Shown: positions 42,704 through 51,227 of the stretch, in pieces
Numbering within the stretch: position 1 is the stretch's first letter
Layout of the letters: each line of letters opens with the position of its first letter
Source: Flavobacterium fluviatile
Lineage (GTDB): Bacteria; Bacteroidota; Bacteroidia; Flavobacteriales; Flavobacteriaceae
Direction: 5' to 3'
Length of the DNA: 58,383 nt
Assembly: GCF_010645065.1 (NCBI RefSeq)
Contig: NZ_JAADZW010000022.1
Span: 1 to 58,383 of the forward strand
Position numbers and translations under genes: made by a program
Notes under the pieces: generated by a model
Seen by the model: the letters and a program-made list of their open reading frames with translations, nothing else
Told to the model about the DNA's origin: nothing
The model's database searches: none

Positions 42704-45270
42704 TCGGTTTCTTTTTTAATATTTTGTGCTTTATAAAGCAAATCTGTCGCCATAAACAATTTACGTTTCAGAATCGGACTAAAATTAGGGTTTTCTTTTA
42801 AGAATCGCTGTATTTCATCAAAAGCATATTTCGACGAATATCTTCCAACGGTATTATCGAGCCAGTCTCTTGGAAAGAAAATATCTCCCGTCCGCTGGAT
42901 TTCTTCTGTCAAATCTAATGAAAATCTGATATATTTTTGAGCACTTTCCTGACGAAGCGGATGATTTACATTGGCCAAACCAACCGAAACCCACGATTCT
43001 TTCTCCCGATTGGCATCCTCTTTTAAAGATTCTACAAACTTATTTCGAACCGATTCGTTTTTGGATAACGAAGGAAGCAAAAACTCAAATCGTTTCAGCT
43101 TGTCCGGATTTGTAATCGCGCTTTGGGCTCTCTTCAGAATTTCATCTGCTTTTTTATGTTTGAAAATAGCCAGATTCATCGCCATATTCGTGTAATCATC
43201 TTCGTTTAATTTCAGATTTTGAATCACAGTTTCTTTATTCCAAATCTGATATAATTTGGCTTTCGCCGAATTGGAATGCGCAATTGAATTAAATAAACTG
43301 AATAAAGTCTTTTTAATATTTGGAGACAAATTGGTTTCCAGGCGTGCAAGCAATGCATTACTCAGTAATTTTCCCACCTTGTCCTGCTGTTTTCTGGTTA
43401 AAAACCGCCAGTAAATCGTGCTTAAATTTCCTGATGCAATTCTTAAAACCAATTCATTTTCTTCCGTTTGAATCCCTCTGAAAAAACAATCATAAGCTTT
43501 TTGTGGCGGGACATTGCCAACCAGCATATTTTCGTAAAGATTACTGTAGGAAGAAGCTCTTGCTACCTCATCTTTCAATGTTGAAATATACTTTAAATTA
43601 TTCCCGTCAAGCGGAAAAACACCGTACCCAAAACCATTATAGTTATAAACGATTGCCAAAGGTTTTTCAAGTCCGATGGCTTCTTTAAGAACAAAATTTT
43701 TATCTGTAAAATTTGCCGTAACCACTTTTACATCATTGGCATAAACCAGTCCAATCTGAAAAACCTGAGGCCAGAGATTCTCTGACTGATCTTCGGCATT
43801 TTGCTCAATTTCAAATGACGTAATTCTGTTTTGAGCATCATATTCAATTTTATCTGTAAAAATGGCTCTACCGGATTTGTTGACCCAGACTTCGCTCCAC
43901 TTTTTCATATCAAGCGGTGTCTCGGCATCGAGAATTTCTACGAGATTGTTCCAGTCGGCATTGTCGTTGGAATATTTTTGAATGTATTTTTGAATTCCTT
44001 TCCGGAAAGCTTCCTTGCCCATTGAAACTTCTAACTGACGCATCATAATCGGCGCTTTGTTGTAAATAATACTTCCGTAAAGCGAACCGGCATCTTTTAA
44101 ATTGGCTAAATGCTGTTTTATCGGATGAGTTCCCAAAGACCGGTCTTCTGCGTAAGCGCTTCCATAATGCGCCGTAAAAAACTGCAGGTTATGATTGACT
44201 TTTGGAAAAATCGGATTCATGATTTTATCTGCCATGAAATTCGCAAAAACCTCTTTCATCCAGACATCGTCAAACCATTTCATTGTAACCAGATCGCCAA
44301 ACCACATGTGCGAAGTCTCGTGTGCGATAAGTTTTGCTCGGTTTAGTTTCTCGCTATCGGTAGCGCTGTTGTCCAGAAACAAAGTCGATTCGCGGTACTG
44401 AATTGCCCCCACATGTTCCATTCCGCCATATTGAAAACCCGGAATTGATGCAAAATCTAACTTCTGAAACGGGAATTTATAATTTGTATATTTTTCTAAA
44501 AAATCCAAAGACTGTTGATGCAAACTGAAAATCGTATCCATACTGCTTGCAATTTTGCCCCTGTCATTCTCCCGAAATAGAAAAGTCATTTCTAATCCGG
44601 GCTTCTTTGTCACACTATTGAATTTTCCCGCTACAAACGAAAACAAATAGGTACTCATTTTATCTGATTCTGCAAAAGTGTAAAAATTAAAATCACCTTT
44701 TTGAACAGTCTCTTTTACATCGGCTCCAGCCAAAACTTTCCATTCTTTGGGAACAGAAAGACTTAATTTGTAACTCGCCTTGATATCCGGCTGATCGAAA
44801 CAAGGAAATAAAGTACCCGCACGATCCGGAACTAATAAAGTATATAGGAAATCATCATTTCGGTTTAAAGATAAATTTCCGGCAATGAATGAAATTTCAA
44901 TCGTGTTTTTCCCTGAAATCAAATTTTCAACCGGAATTACAATATGCCCTTTTTCATGTATAGTCCCAATCCTTTTGCCGTTTGCAGCAACTGATTTTAT
45001 GTTCCCCGTTTTCTCTTTAAAATCTAAAATCAGAGGCTGACTTACATCAGACAAACTCAGGTTTAAAGTTAATTCTGAATTAATATTCTCATTTTTTTGC
45101 TTCGGAATTTCGAAAGATAATTCGTAACAGACCTCTGAAATTTGATGTTTTCGAAAAATAGCCAACTGCTCAGAAACACCATTTTCTAAAGGATTTTCGG
45201 TTGTTTTAGATTGAGAAAACCCAACCGTAAGAGTCATAAAAAATGCAAGAAAGCTGTAGTGAATTTTCAT
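42700..45270 (-). CDS. M1-family zinc metallopeptidase (aminopeptidase)
   Basis: An 856-residue exported peptidase with a signal peptide (about 1-19, ..VGFSQS). The zinc site is HETSH at 317-321 with the third ligand Glu340, exactly the HExxH-x18-E spacing of M1 enzymes. The exopeptidase motif, normally GAMEN, reads GGMEH here (GGMEHVGAIQYR, about 283). The C-terminal part is an alpha-helical repeat domain. It would trim N-terminal residues from peptides in the periplasm. It is divergent from the operator/promoter at 45333-45389, and it overlaps the DUF58 gene by 4 bp. Confidence 0.9.
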   Translation of the reverse strand: MKIHYSFLAFFMTLTVGFSQSKTTENPLENGVSEQLAIFRKHQISEVCYELSFEIPKQKNENINSELTLNLSLSDVSQPLILDFKEKTGNIKSVAANGKRIGTIHEKGHIVIPVENLISGKNTIEISFIAGNLSLNRNDDFLYTLLVPDRAGTLFPCFDQPDIKASYKLSLSVPKEWKVLAGADVKETVQKGDFNFYTFAESDKMSTYLFSFVAGKFNSVTKKPGLEMTFLFRENDRGKIASSMDTIFSLHQQSLDFLEKYTNYKFPFQKLDFASIPGFQYGGMEHVGAIQYRESTLFLDNSATDSEKLNRAKLIAHETSHMWFGDLVTMKWFDDVWMKEVFANFMADKIMNPIFPKVNHNLQFFTAHYGSAYAEDRSLGTHPIKQHLANLKDAGSLYGSIIYNKAPIMMRQLEVSMGKEAFRKGIQKYIQKYSNDNADWNNLVEILDAETPLDMKKWSEVWVNKSGRAIFTDKIEYDAQNRITSFEIEQNAEDQSENLWPQVFQIGLVYANDVKVVTANFTDKNFVLKEAIGLEKPLAIVYNYNGFGYGVFPLDGNNLKYISTLKDEVARASSYSNLYENMLVGNVPPQKAYDCFFRGIQTEENELVLRIASGNLSTIYWRFLTRKQQDKVGKLLSNALLARLETNLSPNIKKTLFSLFNSIAHSNSAKAKLYQIWNKETVIQNLKLNEDDYTNMAMNLAIFKHKKADEILKRAQSAITNPDKLKRFEFLLPSLSKNESVRNKFVESLKEDANREKESWVSVGLANVNHPLRQESAQKYIRFSLDLTEEIQRTGDIFFPRDWLDNTVGRYSSKYAFDEIQRFLKENPNFSPILKRKLFMATDLLYKAQNIKKETE

Positions 45271-45332
45271 TTTTGAAGGAATCTAAGATTTGCTAAAAGT
45301 AGCAAAAGCATTGATTTTTCACAAGAATTACC

Positions 45333-45389
45333 GCAACGTCATTGCATTTAAAAATAAGATTTCTATATTTGCAACAGTATTGCATTAAA
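45333..45389 (+). promoter_or_regulatory. Promoter with two operator copies, candidate zinc-repressor (Zur-like) site
   Basis: TTG (45342-45344), 19 bp, TATATTTG (45364-45371) is a textbook Bacteroidota promoter. Two 19-nt sites, GCAACGTCATTGCATTTAA (45333-45351) and GCAACAGTATTGCATTAAA (45371-45389), match at 16 positions. Each contains an inverted GCAA..TTGC with a 5-nt centre, and they cover or touch the -33 and -7 boxes. A repressor bound here would block transcription. Zur is a guess based on the downstream genes. Confidence 0.65.
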
Positions 45390-45426
45390 TGCAGCAAAAA
45401 CCTCATCCAGAAGTTAAACTTCACGA

Positions 45427-45777
45427 ATGAAAAAGAAATTCAAATTTATAAATCTTTTGATGCCGTTAATCGTATTGTTCGCAATACTCTTTCCGGCCGT
45501 CCATTCGTATGAGCATATTTTAGACACCAAACTTTCGAAAGAAAAAACAGAATTCTCTGTTTCGGAAAAAACACAATTCAAATCCAAACAGCATTCGTAT
45601 CATCAATGTTCAATCTGCGATTTTAAATTCAGCGCTGTTGGCACATTTGAATTTGCTTTTTTTCAATTTTATAAAAACATTTCTGCTGTAAAACATACTA
45701 CTTTTTACAGCGTACAACACTTTTCATTTTTTAAGGGCTCCCTTTTCTCACTTCGGGCACCTCCTTTTACATTCTAG
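45427..45777 (+). CDS. Small exported protein with HxxHxCxxC motif (unknown)
   Basis: A 116-residue protein I do not recognise. It has a hydrophobic N-terminal segment (about 8-27, signal or anchor), His26 and His30, then His56-x2-His59-x-Cys61-x2-Cys64 (HSYHQCSIC), which looks like a metal-binding site. The C-terminal half is aromatic-rich. It is the first gene after the operator-flanked promoter and leads, after about 430 bp, into the proposed zinc-uptake genes. A role in zinc sensing or handling at the envelope is inferred. Confidence 0.6.
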   Translation: MKKKFKFINLLMPLIVLFAILFPAVHSYEHILDTKLSKEKTEFSVSEKTQFKSKQHSYHQCSICDFKFSAVGTFEFAFFQFYKNISAVKHTTFYSVQHFSFFKGSLFSLRAPPFTF

Positions 45778-46207
45778 TATTTTTTTGTGCTCTGTGTTGC
45801 TTTGGCAATTCGGCTATTTACTTGTTTTAATGATTTTAAAATCTTAAAACATTAGAAAAGCTATTCCATTCATTTTAAGCAATTAAACCAGTATTAATGT
45901 TGCAATTGTCATTATTATTGATTTCTGCTTTTCTGCACAAAAAAACCTCAACTCTTTATCGATTAACATTCGGACTAAATCTAATTCAGGTCTAGTTAAG
46001 GCTGTTATTTTTTAAGCATTGTTTGTTCACACAAAGTCGTGAAGACGCAAAATTTAGAACGATTGTCTTTGCCCCTTTGCGACTTTTCGAAGCTAAATCA
46101 AAGAAAATCTTAACCTAATGTCTTTACCCTAAAAGCTTAAAGGCATTAAAAAACTCTTTCGTAACCCAAATACTCTTTATAAAATGATTAAAATCAAATC
46201 AGAAAAA
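45778..46207 (+). other. Gap of 430 bp without a recognisable gene
   Basis: No open frame with family features is seen. It contains ordinary AT-rich sequence and a fragment around 46030-46080 (CACAAAGTCGTGAAGACGCAAA..) that resembles the intergenic AAAG/TTTGC repeats of the window. A further promoter for the downstream operon could lie here, but no TAnnTTTG box stands out. Confidence 0.4.
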
Positions 46208-47128
46208 ATGAAAACAACAAAACTCATTCTGGCATCGTTCTTTGCTGCTCTTGCTTTTACGGGTTGCGACAGCGACGATTCAGAACAAGAAAAAGTAATT
46301 CCAAAGATTGACAAAATCGAATTGGGTCTTGGCAATAATGAAACCGGAACTATCGGTCAGGATTTTCATTTTAATGCCGAAGTAACAGCCGGAGACAAAA
46401 TTGAAAATGTACAGGTGAAAATTGTACAAAGAACTACAGAAACCTATTCAAAACCCTGGTCACACGAAATTACCTGGACACAATATGCCGATGCTAAAAA
46501 CGCTACTGTTCACAAACATTTCGACATTCCGGAAGATGCGGCCGAAGGAAAATACGATTTCATCATTAATGTAAATGACCAGAACGGAACCAAACTTGAA
46601 GTGAAGAAAAACCTAACGATTTACAAACTGGAAAATATTCCTGTAAATCCGGTAGCTTCTGTTTTTACGGTTTTCATCAACGATGCTTTTATGTACCGAA
46701 AAGGCAAGTTTTCTGATGCTAATGCGAAATACAAAAACAACGATGTTTTCAGCTCGCAAGTTTCACTTCAGGGTATAAAAGGCGATGGAATCATGTACCT
46801 GCTTCTTATTAATAAAAATGTCAAACACAGTCCGGAAAGCGTGGATCAGATTGATTTTAAAAAAGTAATTGTCTATGATGTTTTCGAACATAAAAACATT
46901 GAAAACGCGGGAGAATTCTCGAATATTCCATGGGACGGAACACAGTTTACGAGAGACACCCCAACCCTGAAGATTGGAGCCGCAAAAGACAACAATTCTC
47001 CTATCCAGCAAGACCTGGCAGCTAACAAATCATGGGTTTCAGGAGATTACACTTTCCTTGTTTTGTACAAAAACACTACCTACAACATCAATTTTTCGCA
47101 GTCGGTTGATCTTCCGTTTGCCCTTTAA
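46208..47128 (+). CDS. DUF4625-type lipoprotein (first copy)
   Basis: A 306-residue lipoprotein. The signal peptide ends in FTGC (Cys20), followed by DSDDSEQE, an acidic surface-export-like stretch. The region about 30-145 (IDKIELGLGNNETGTIGQDFHFNAEVTAGDKIENVQVKI.. to GKYDFIINVNDQNG) matches the DUF4625 immunoglobulin-like fold. The C-terminal half has no family I know. An earlier in-frame ATG exists at 46184, but the signal peptide begins properly at 46208. It starts a tight operon (12 bp to the next gene) with a second DUF4625 protein and a TonB receptor. Function: probably ligand or metal capture at the surface. Confidence 0.75.
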   Translation: MKTTKLILASFFAALAFTGCDSDDSEQEKVIPKIDKIELGLGNNETGTIGQDFHFNAEVTAGDKIENVQVKIVQRTTETYSKPWSHEITWTQYADAKNATVHKHFDIPEDAAEGKYDFIINVNDQNGTKLEVKKNLTIYKLENIPVNPVASVFTVFINDAFMYRKGKFSDANAKYKNNDVFSSQVSLQGIKGDGIMYLLLINKNVKHSPESVDQIDFKKVIVYDVFEHKNIENAGEFSNIPWDGTQFTRDTPTLKIGAAKDNNSPIQQDLAANKSWVSGDYTFLVLYKNTTYNINFSQSVDLPFAL

Positions 47129-47140
47129 TCAAAATCAAAA

Positions 47141-47611
47141 ATGAAAAAGATACCATTTTTATTAGGCGTTTTTGCCCTCGCAATTATTTCTTCCTGCTCA
47201 GGCGATAATGCGGAAATCGATACCGAATATCCTGTAATCGACATTTCAGCAGCCGATGCTTTTCCAATTCAGTGCAGCACCATTGAACGTGGACAAACCT
47301 TTACTTTCAAAGCTAAATTTAATGATAATGCAGAATTGGGTTCTTACAGTCTGGACATTCATCACAATTTCGATCATCACACCCATAGTACCGAAGTGAA
47401 CACCTGCGAAACCGATGCAGTAAAAACACCGGTAAAACCAATGCTCTTCATCAACAATTACACTATTCCAAGTGGTGTGAAAAGTTATGAAGCAACGGCT
47501 CAAATCGCAATTCCTGCCGATGTTGATCCCGGCGATTATCATTTTATGATCAGACTGACAGACAAAGAAGGCTGGCAGACGCTGAAAGGTTTAAGTATTA
47601 AAATTTTATAA
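47141..47611 (+). CDS. DUF4625 lipoprotein with histidine cluster (second copy)
   Basis: A 156-residue lipoprotein. The signal peptide ends in ISSC (Cys19), then SGDNAEIDTEYP. A DUF4625 fold follows. Residues 74-82 (HHNFDHHTH) form a histidine cluster, with Cys45 and Cys89 nearby, so zinc or another transition metal could be bound. It lies 12 bp after the first DUF4625 gene and 12 bp before the TonB receptor, so it is part of the same transcript. It may hand metal to the receptor. Confidence 0.78.
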   Translation: MKKIPFLLGVFALAIISSCSGDNAEIDTEYPVIDISAADAFPIQCSTIERGQTFTFKAKFNDNAELGSYSLDIHHNFDHHTHSTEVNTCETDAVKTPVKPMLFINNYTIPSGVKSYEATAQIAIPADVDPGDYHFMIRLTDKEGWQTLKGLSIKIL

Positions 47612-47623
47612 TATCAGTATTTA

Positions 47624-49831
47624 ATGAAGAATGCCCTATCCATTCATTGGAAATATTGTTTTTTACTCATGAGTTTATTGTTTTCAGCTGCAGTTATTTC
47701 TCAAAATCAGCCTTCAGAAAAAAAACCTGAAATTAAAGAACTCAATGAAGTTTTAGTCAACAATAATACTGTCGAGAAAAGCAAAAAAGAAGAATCGCTG
47801 AATGTTGAAACGGTAAACAATAGTTTCATTCAGCGGAATCTTGGCGGAAGCCTGATGCAGTCTTTGCAGCGGTTGCCGGGCGTTAAAACTATTTCGATTG
47901 GTTCCGGTGGTTCAAAACCGCTCATTCGGGGACTGAGTTTTAATCAGGTGATTGTGGTCGAAAACGGGCTGAAACACGAAGGCCAGCAATGGGGCGCCGA
48001 TCATGGTCTGGAAATCGATCAGTATGCGGTAAACCGGGTAGAAATCATAAAAGGCCCTTCTTCATTCATTTACGGATCTGATGCTGTGGGTGGTGCGGTG
48101 AATATTAAACCACTTCCTCTCCCTTCTCAAAATACTTTCGGCGGAAGCGTGGATATTACCGGAAAAAGCAACAATGCCCAGTTTGGAAGTTCTTTAAATC
48201 TATTCGGAAGAAATAAAAACTGGTTCTTTGATTCACGTGTCACTACAATGGATTACGGCGATTACCGCGTTCCGGCTGATCGTGTTTATGTCTATAGTTA
48301 TGAGGTTCCGCTATATAAAAATCATTTGAGAAATACAGCCGGGCGTGAACTCGATTTTCATCTGAGCACGGGATATTCGGGAGAAAAACTGAAATCTGTT
48401 TTTTATTTCAGCAACGTGTACACGAAAAGCGGTTTTTTCGCGAATGCTCACGGACTCGAACCCAGAAATGTCGATACGGAATTGCACGATAAATCGAGTC
48501 GTGATATTCTGATGCCGTATCAACAGGTCAATCATTTAAAAGTGAGCAATACGGCTTCTTTCAATTGGGGAAATCATGGTTTTGAAACCCAGATTGGTTT
48601 TCAGAAAAACTTTAGACGCGAATGGAGTCATTACGTCAATCACGGTTATATGCCACCGGTTTATCCTGAAGATATGTACGCTCCTCAGGATTTAGAACGC
48701 CAATATGATAAAGATGTCTGGTCGTTTTCTGCTAAAGATGAATTTAGAATTAAACGGCATGAAATTACTGTTGGAACAAATGTCGTTACACAAGAAAATG
48801 CTATTGGCGGATGGAGTTTTTTGATTCCTGCTTTCACACAATTTAATGCGGGTTTGTTTGCTTATGACAAAGTTGAACTAAATGATAAATGGTTTCTCCA
48901 CGGCGCTGTTCGTTACGATTACGGAAAAATCAACATGAAATCGTATTACGACTGGTTTGAAAGTCCGGTTTCAGAAAACAATCAGACGCAAATGGAATAT
49001 CTGCAGCGTTCTGAAGATTTGACTAAGACTTTCAACAGTTTCTCCTGGTCGGCAGGAGTGAATTATAATCCCGGAAATCTTTCGCTTAAAGCGAATTTAG
49101 GTTCAGGTTTCAGAATGCCGATTGCCAAGGAACTGGCTTCAAACGGTGTCAATTATCATTATTTCCGATTCGAAAAAGGGAATCCAAATCTGGATGCAGA
49201 ACGTTCGTATCAACTAGATTTAGGCATCGAATGGCAGCAGCAAAACTGGACTTTTCAATTGACGCCTTTCGCCAATTATTTTCCGAATTTCATTTATCTG
49301 AATCCAACTTCGGCTCTTGATGTGTATTATGGCGCAGGAAATCAGGTTTTTGAATATGAGCAGAGTAAAGTCTTTCGCTACGGCGCCGAACTGCAGACAC
49401 GTTATTATTTCCTGAAATCTTTAAGTGCAGAAATTGCGGCAGAATATCTTTATTCAGAACAAAAATCAGGAAGCAAAAAAGGATACACGCTTCCGTTTTC
49501 ACCGCCGCCTTCAGTGCTTTTCGGACTAAATTATGAACCACAAATTCGTTTTTTAAAAGAATCTTATTTCGCTGTCGATTATCGCATTACAGGAAAACAG
49601 GACCATATCGTTCCGCCCGAAAAGAAAACCGAAGAAAGTCATGTTTTTAATCTCGCTTTTGGAACTAAAATCAAAACCGGAAAACAGGACATCAGCCTAA
49701 GTTTTCAGATTCAGAATTTATTTAATACGAAATATTTAAACCATACCAGCTTCTACCGGCTTATTGAACTTCCGGAAGCCGGCCGGAATATTATTGTTTC
49801 AATGAAAATTCCGTTTTCTGTCTCCAGATAA
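47624..49831 (+). CDS. TonB-dependent receptor, ZnuD-like (zinc uptake likely)
   Basis: A 735-residue outer-membrane receptor with a signal peptide (about 1-26). The plug has SLQRLPGVKTISIGSGGSKPLIRGLSFNQVIVVENG, then GQQWGADHGLEIDQYAVNRVEIIKGPSSFIYGSDAVGGAVNI. The WGADHGLEID segment is like the DHxPEID region of ZnuD-type zinc receptors. The barrel ends in MKIPFSVSR. There is no carboxypeptidase-like N-terminal domain. The His-cluster lipoprotein upstream and the AztD-like lipoprotein downstream both support zinc as the cargo. Copper or another metal is the main alternative. Confidence 0.8.
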   Translation: MKNALSIHWKYCFLLMSLLFSAAVISQNQPSEKKPEIKELNEVLVNNNTVEKSKKEESLNVETVNNSFIQRNLGGSLMQSLQRLPGVKTISIGSGGSKPLIRGLSFNQVIVVENGLKHEGQQWGADHGLEIDQYAVNRVEIIKGPSSFIYGSDAVGGAVNIKPLPLPSQNTFGGSVDITGKSNNAQFGSSLNLFGRNKNWFFDSRVTTMDYGDYRVPADRVYVYSYEVPLYKNHLRNTAGRELDFHLSTGYSGEKLKSVFYFSNVYTKSGFFANAHGLEPRNVDTELHDKSSRDILMPYQQVNHLKVSNTASFNWGNHGFETQIGFQKNFRREWSHYVNHGYMPPVYPEDMYAPQDLERQYDKDVWSFSAKDEFRIKRHEITVGTNVVTQENAIGGWSFLIPAFTQFNAGLFAYDKVELNDKWFLHGAVRYDYGKINMKSYYDWFESPVSENNQTQMEYLQRSEDLTKTFNSFSWSAGVNYNPGNLSLKANLGSGFRMPIAKELASNGVNYHYFRFEKGNPNLDAERSYQLDLGIEWQQQNWTFQLTPFANYFPNFIYLNPTSALDVYYGAGNQVFEYEQSKVFRYGAELQTRYYFLKSLSAEIAAEYLYSEQKSGSKKGYTLPFSPPPSVLFGLNYEPQIRFLKESYFAVDYRITGKQDHIVPPEKKTEESHVFNLAFGTKIKTGKQDISLSFQIQNLFNTKYLNHTSFYRLIELPEAGRNIIVSMKIPFSVSR

Positions 49832-49882
49832 CATTAACTATTAAAAATCAATTATTAACAAATTTTAAATCATTTTATCACA

Positions 49883-51100
49883 ATGAAAAACAAATTTCAC
49901 AAACTCTTATTTTTATTTGCTTTATCGCTTTTTGCAATTTCCTGCAGCAACGACGACGACAATCATGACGATCATGAGCATGACACTTCAGAAGAACATA
50001 CTTTTATCCGAATTTTACTTTCTGATGAAAAAACCACGCAACTTACGCTTTTTGATCCGCATGAAGATAAAATCAGTTCTTTTACAGCTAAATTTCCAAA
50101 ATCGGCTTTGTACACGACTGAGTCAGGACGTTTTGCCGGAATTGTTCACAGAGACAATAATTTCGTTGAAACATTCGACAGCGGTTTGGAAATGCACGGA
50201 GACCACGTAGATGTTGATGATGTTCCTAAATTTGGCATTTTAACCGGCAGCGGATTAAAACCAACGCATTTTAAAAGCAAAATTGGAGAAATCCTGACGT
50301 TTAATGACGGAGACGGAACACTTTCTGTTGGTAAAGAAGGAGATGTGCACAAAGCCGGAGCGACATTCAAAATCATAAATGCAGGGTTATTGGCGCATCA
50401 CGGCGCAATGGCGACTTTTACAAACGGAACGTATGCGATTACCGAAAAAGACAATTCGGTTACAGGATCGCTCCCTGAAAAAGTAAAAATCATTGACAAT
50501 ACCGGAAAAACGCTTTTTGATGCTAAAATTGTAACCAAAGGAATTCACGGAAATGCTTCAGACGGAGTTTACGCCGTTTTCGGTTCTGCGAGCGGAATCT
50601 TGGTTGTAGAAAGCAACGGAAACCAAAAACTAATTGATCATCCAGCAGATTTTGGAACAGCCTGGTTTGGAAGTATTTTAGAAACAGCTTCTGCAGGAAA
50701 ATTTATTGGTTACACAGCTGCAAAAGGGGCTTATTTAATTGATGTTGTTGCCAATACTGTAAAACCAATAATTGCAAACACGACCATTATGCAGTGCAAA
50801 GTAAGCTACGATCATAAAAAACTGGCGGTTCTTTTATTCTCAGGAGAGTTTAAGCTTTTCAATATCAGCAGTCTTCAGGTTGAGAAAGAAATAAAAGCAA
50901 CTTCAGAAACGGCTACTGATGCCACATTAAAACCTCAAATGGCGGTTACAGACAGGTTTGCATACATCACTTCGCCAACAACCGGAGAATTATTGCAGAT
51001 AAATCTTTCGACATCGGAAATTAAGAAAACAAAGGTTTCAGCTACGCCTTACATGATTACGGTTATTGGGCATGAAAACAGCGAAAACCACAGTCACTAA
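49883..51100 (+). CDS. AztD-like zinc metallochaperone lipoprotein
   Basis: A 405-residue lipoprotein. The signal peptide ends in AISC (Cys21), followed by SNDDDNHDDHEHD, a stretch rich in Asp and His (His28, 31, 33, 39). The body looks like a beta-propeller and shares signature segments with AztD, the periplasmic zinc chaperone of Paracoccus: EMHGDHVDVDD, AHHGAMATF and KGIHGNASDGVYAVFGSASGILVVES. The C-terminus is again His-rich (GHENSENHSH). Known AztD works with an AztABC transporter; here it is lipid-anchored and paired with a TonB receptor 51 bp upstream, so it may collect zinc at the cell surface. A terminator follows at 51122. Confidence 0.68.
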   Translation: MKNKFHKLLFLFALSLFAISCSNDDDNHDDHEHDTSEEHTFIRILLSDEKTTQLTLFDPHEDKISSFTAKFPKSALYTTESGRFAGIVHRDNNFVETFDSGLEMHGDHVDVDDVPKFGILTGSGLKPTHFKSKIGEILTFNDGDGTLSVGKEGDVHKAGATFKIINAGLLAHHGAMATFTNGTYAITEKDNSVTGSLPEKVKIIDNTGKTLFDAKIVTKGIHGNASDGVYAVFGSASGILVVESNGNQKLIDHPADFGTAWFGSILETASAGKFIGYTAAKGAYLIDVVANTVKPIIANTTIMQCKVSYDHKKLAVLLFSGEFKLFNISSLQVEKEIKATSETATDATLKPQMAVTDRFAYITSPTTGELLQINLSTSEIKKTKVSATPYMITVIGHENSENHSH

Positions 51101-51121
51101 TTATCATCAAAATATTAAACT

Positions 51122-51156
51122 AAAAAACGGCACTTTACAATTTAATGTGCCGTTTT
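51122..51156 (+). terminator. Terminator of the proposed zinc operon
   Basis: AAAACGGCAC..GTGCCGTTTT forms a 10-bp stem with an 11-14 nt loop followed by T residues, about 25 bp after the AztD-like stop. Confidence 0.8.
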
Positions 51157-51170
51157 TGATTTTTACAAAC

Positions 51171-51197
51171 AAAAAAGGCCTGACTTTCGCCAGACCT
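51171..51197 (-). terminator. Terminator of the DUF4082-like gene
   Basis: On the minus strand AGGTCTGGCGAAAGTCAGGCC forms a short hairpin followed by TTTTTT. It lies 31 bp downstream of the stop at 51228. Confidence 0.7.
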
Positions 51198-51227
51198 CTA
51201 AACATACTAATTCAACTGTTCAAAATA

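Noticed and set aside
45778..46207. Possible small gene between the HxxHxCxxC protein and the DUF4625 genes
   Set aside because: No frame of useful length with a start and any recognisable pattern was found.
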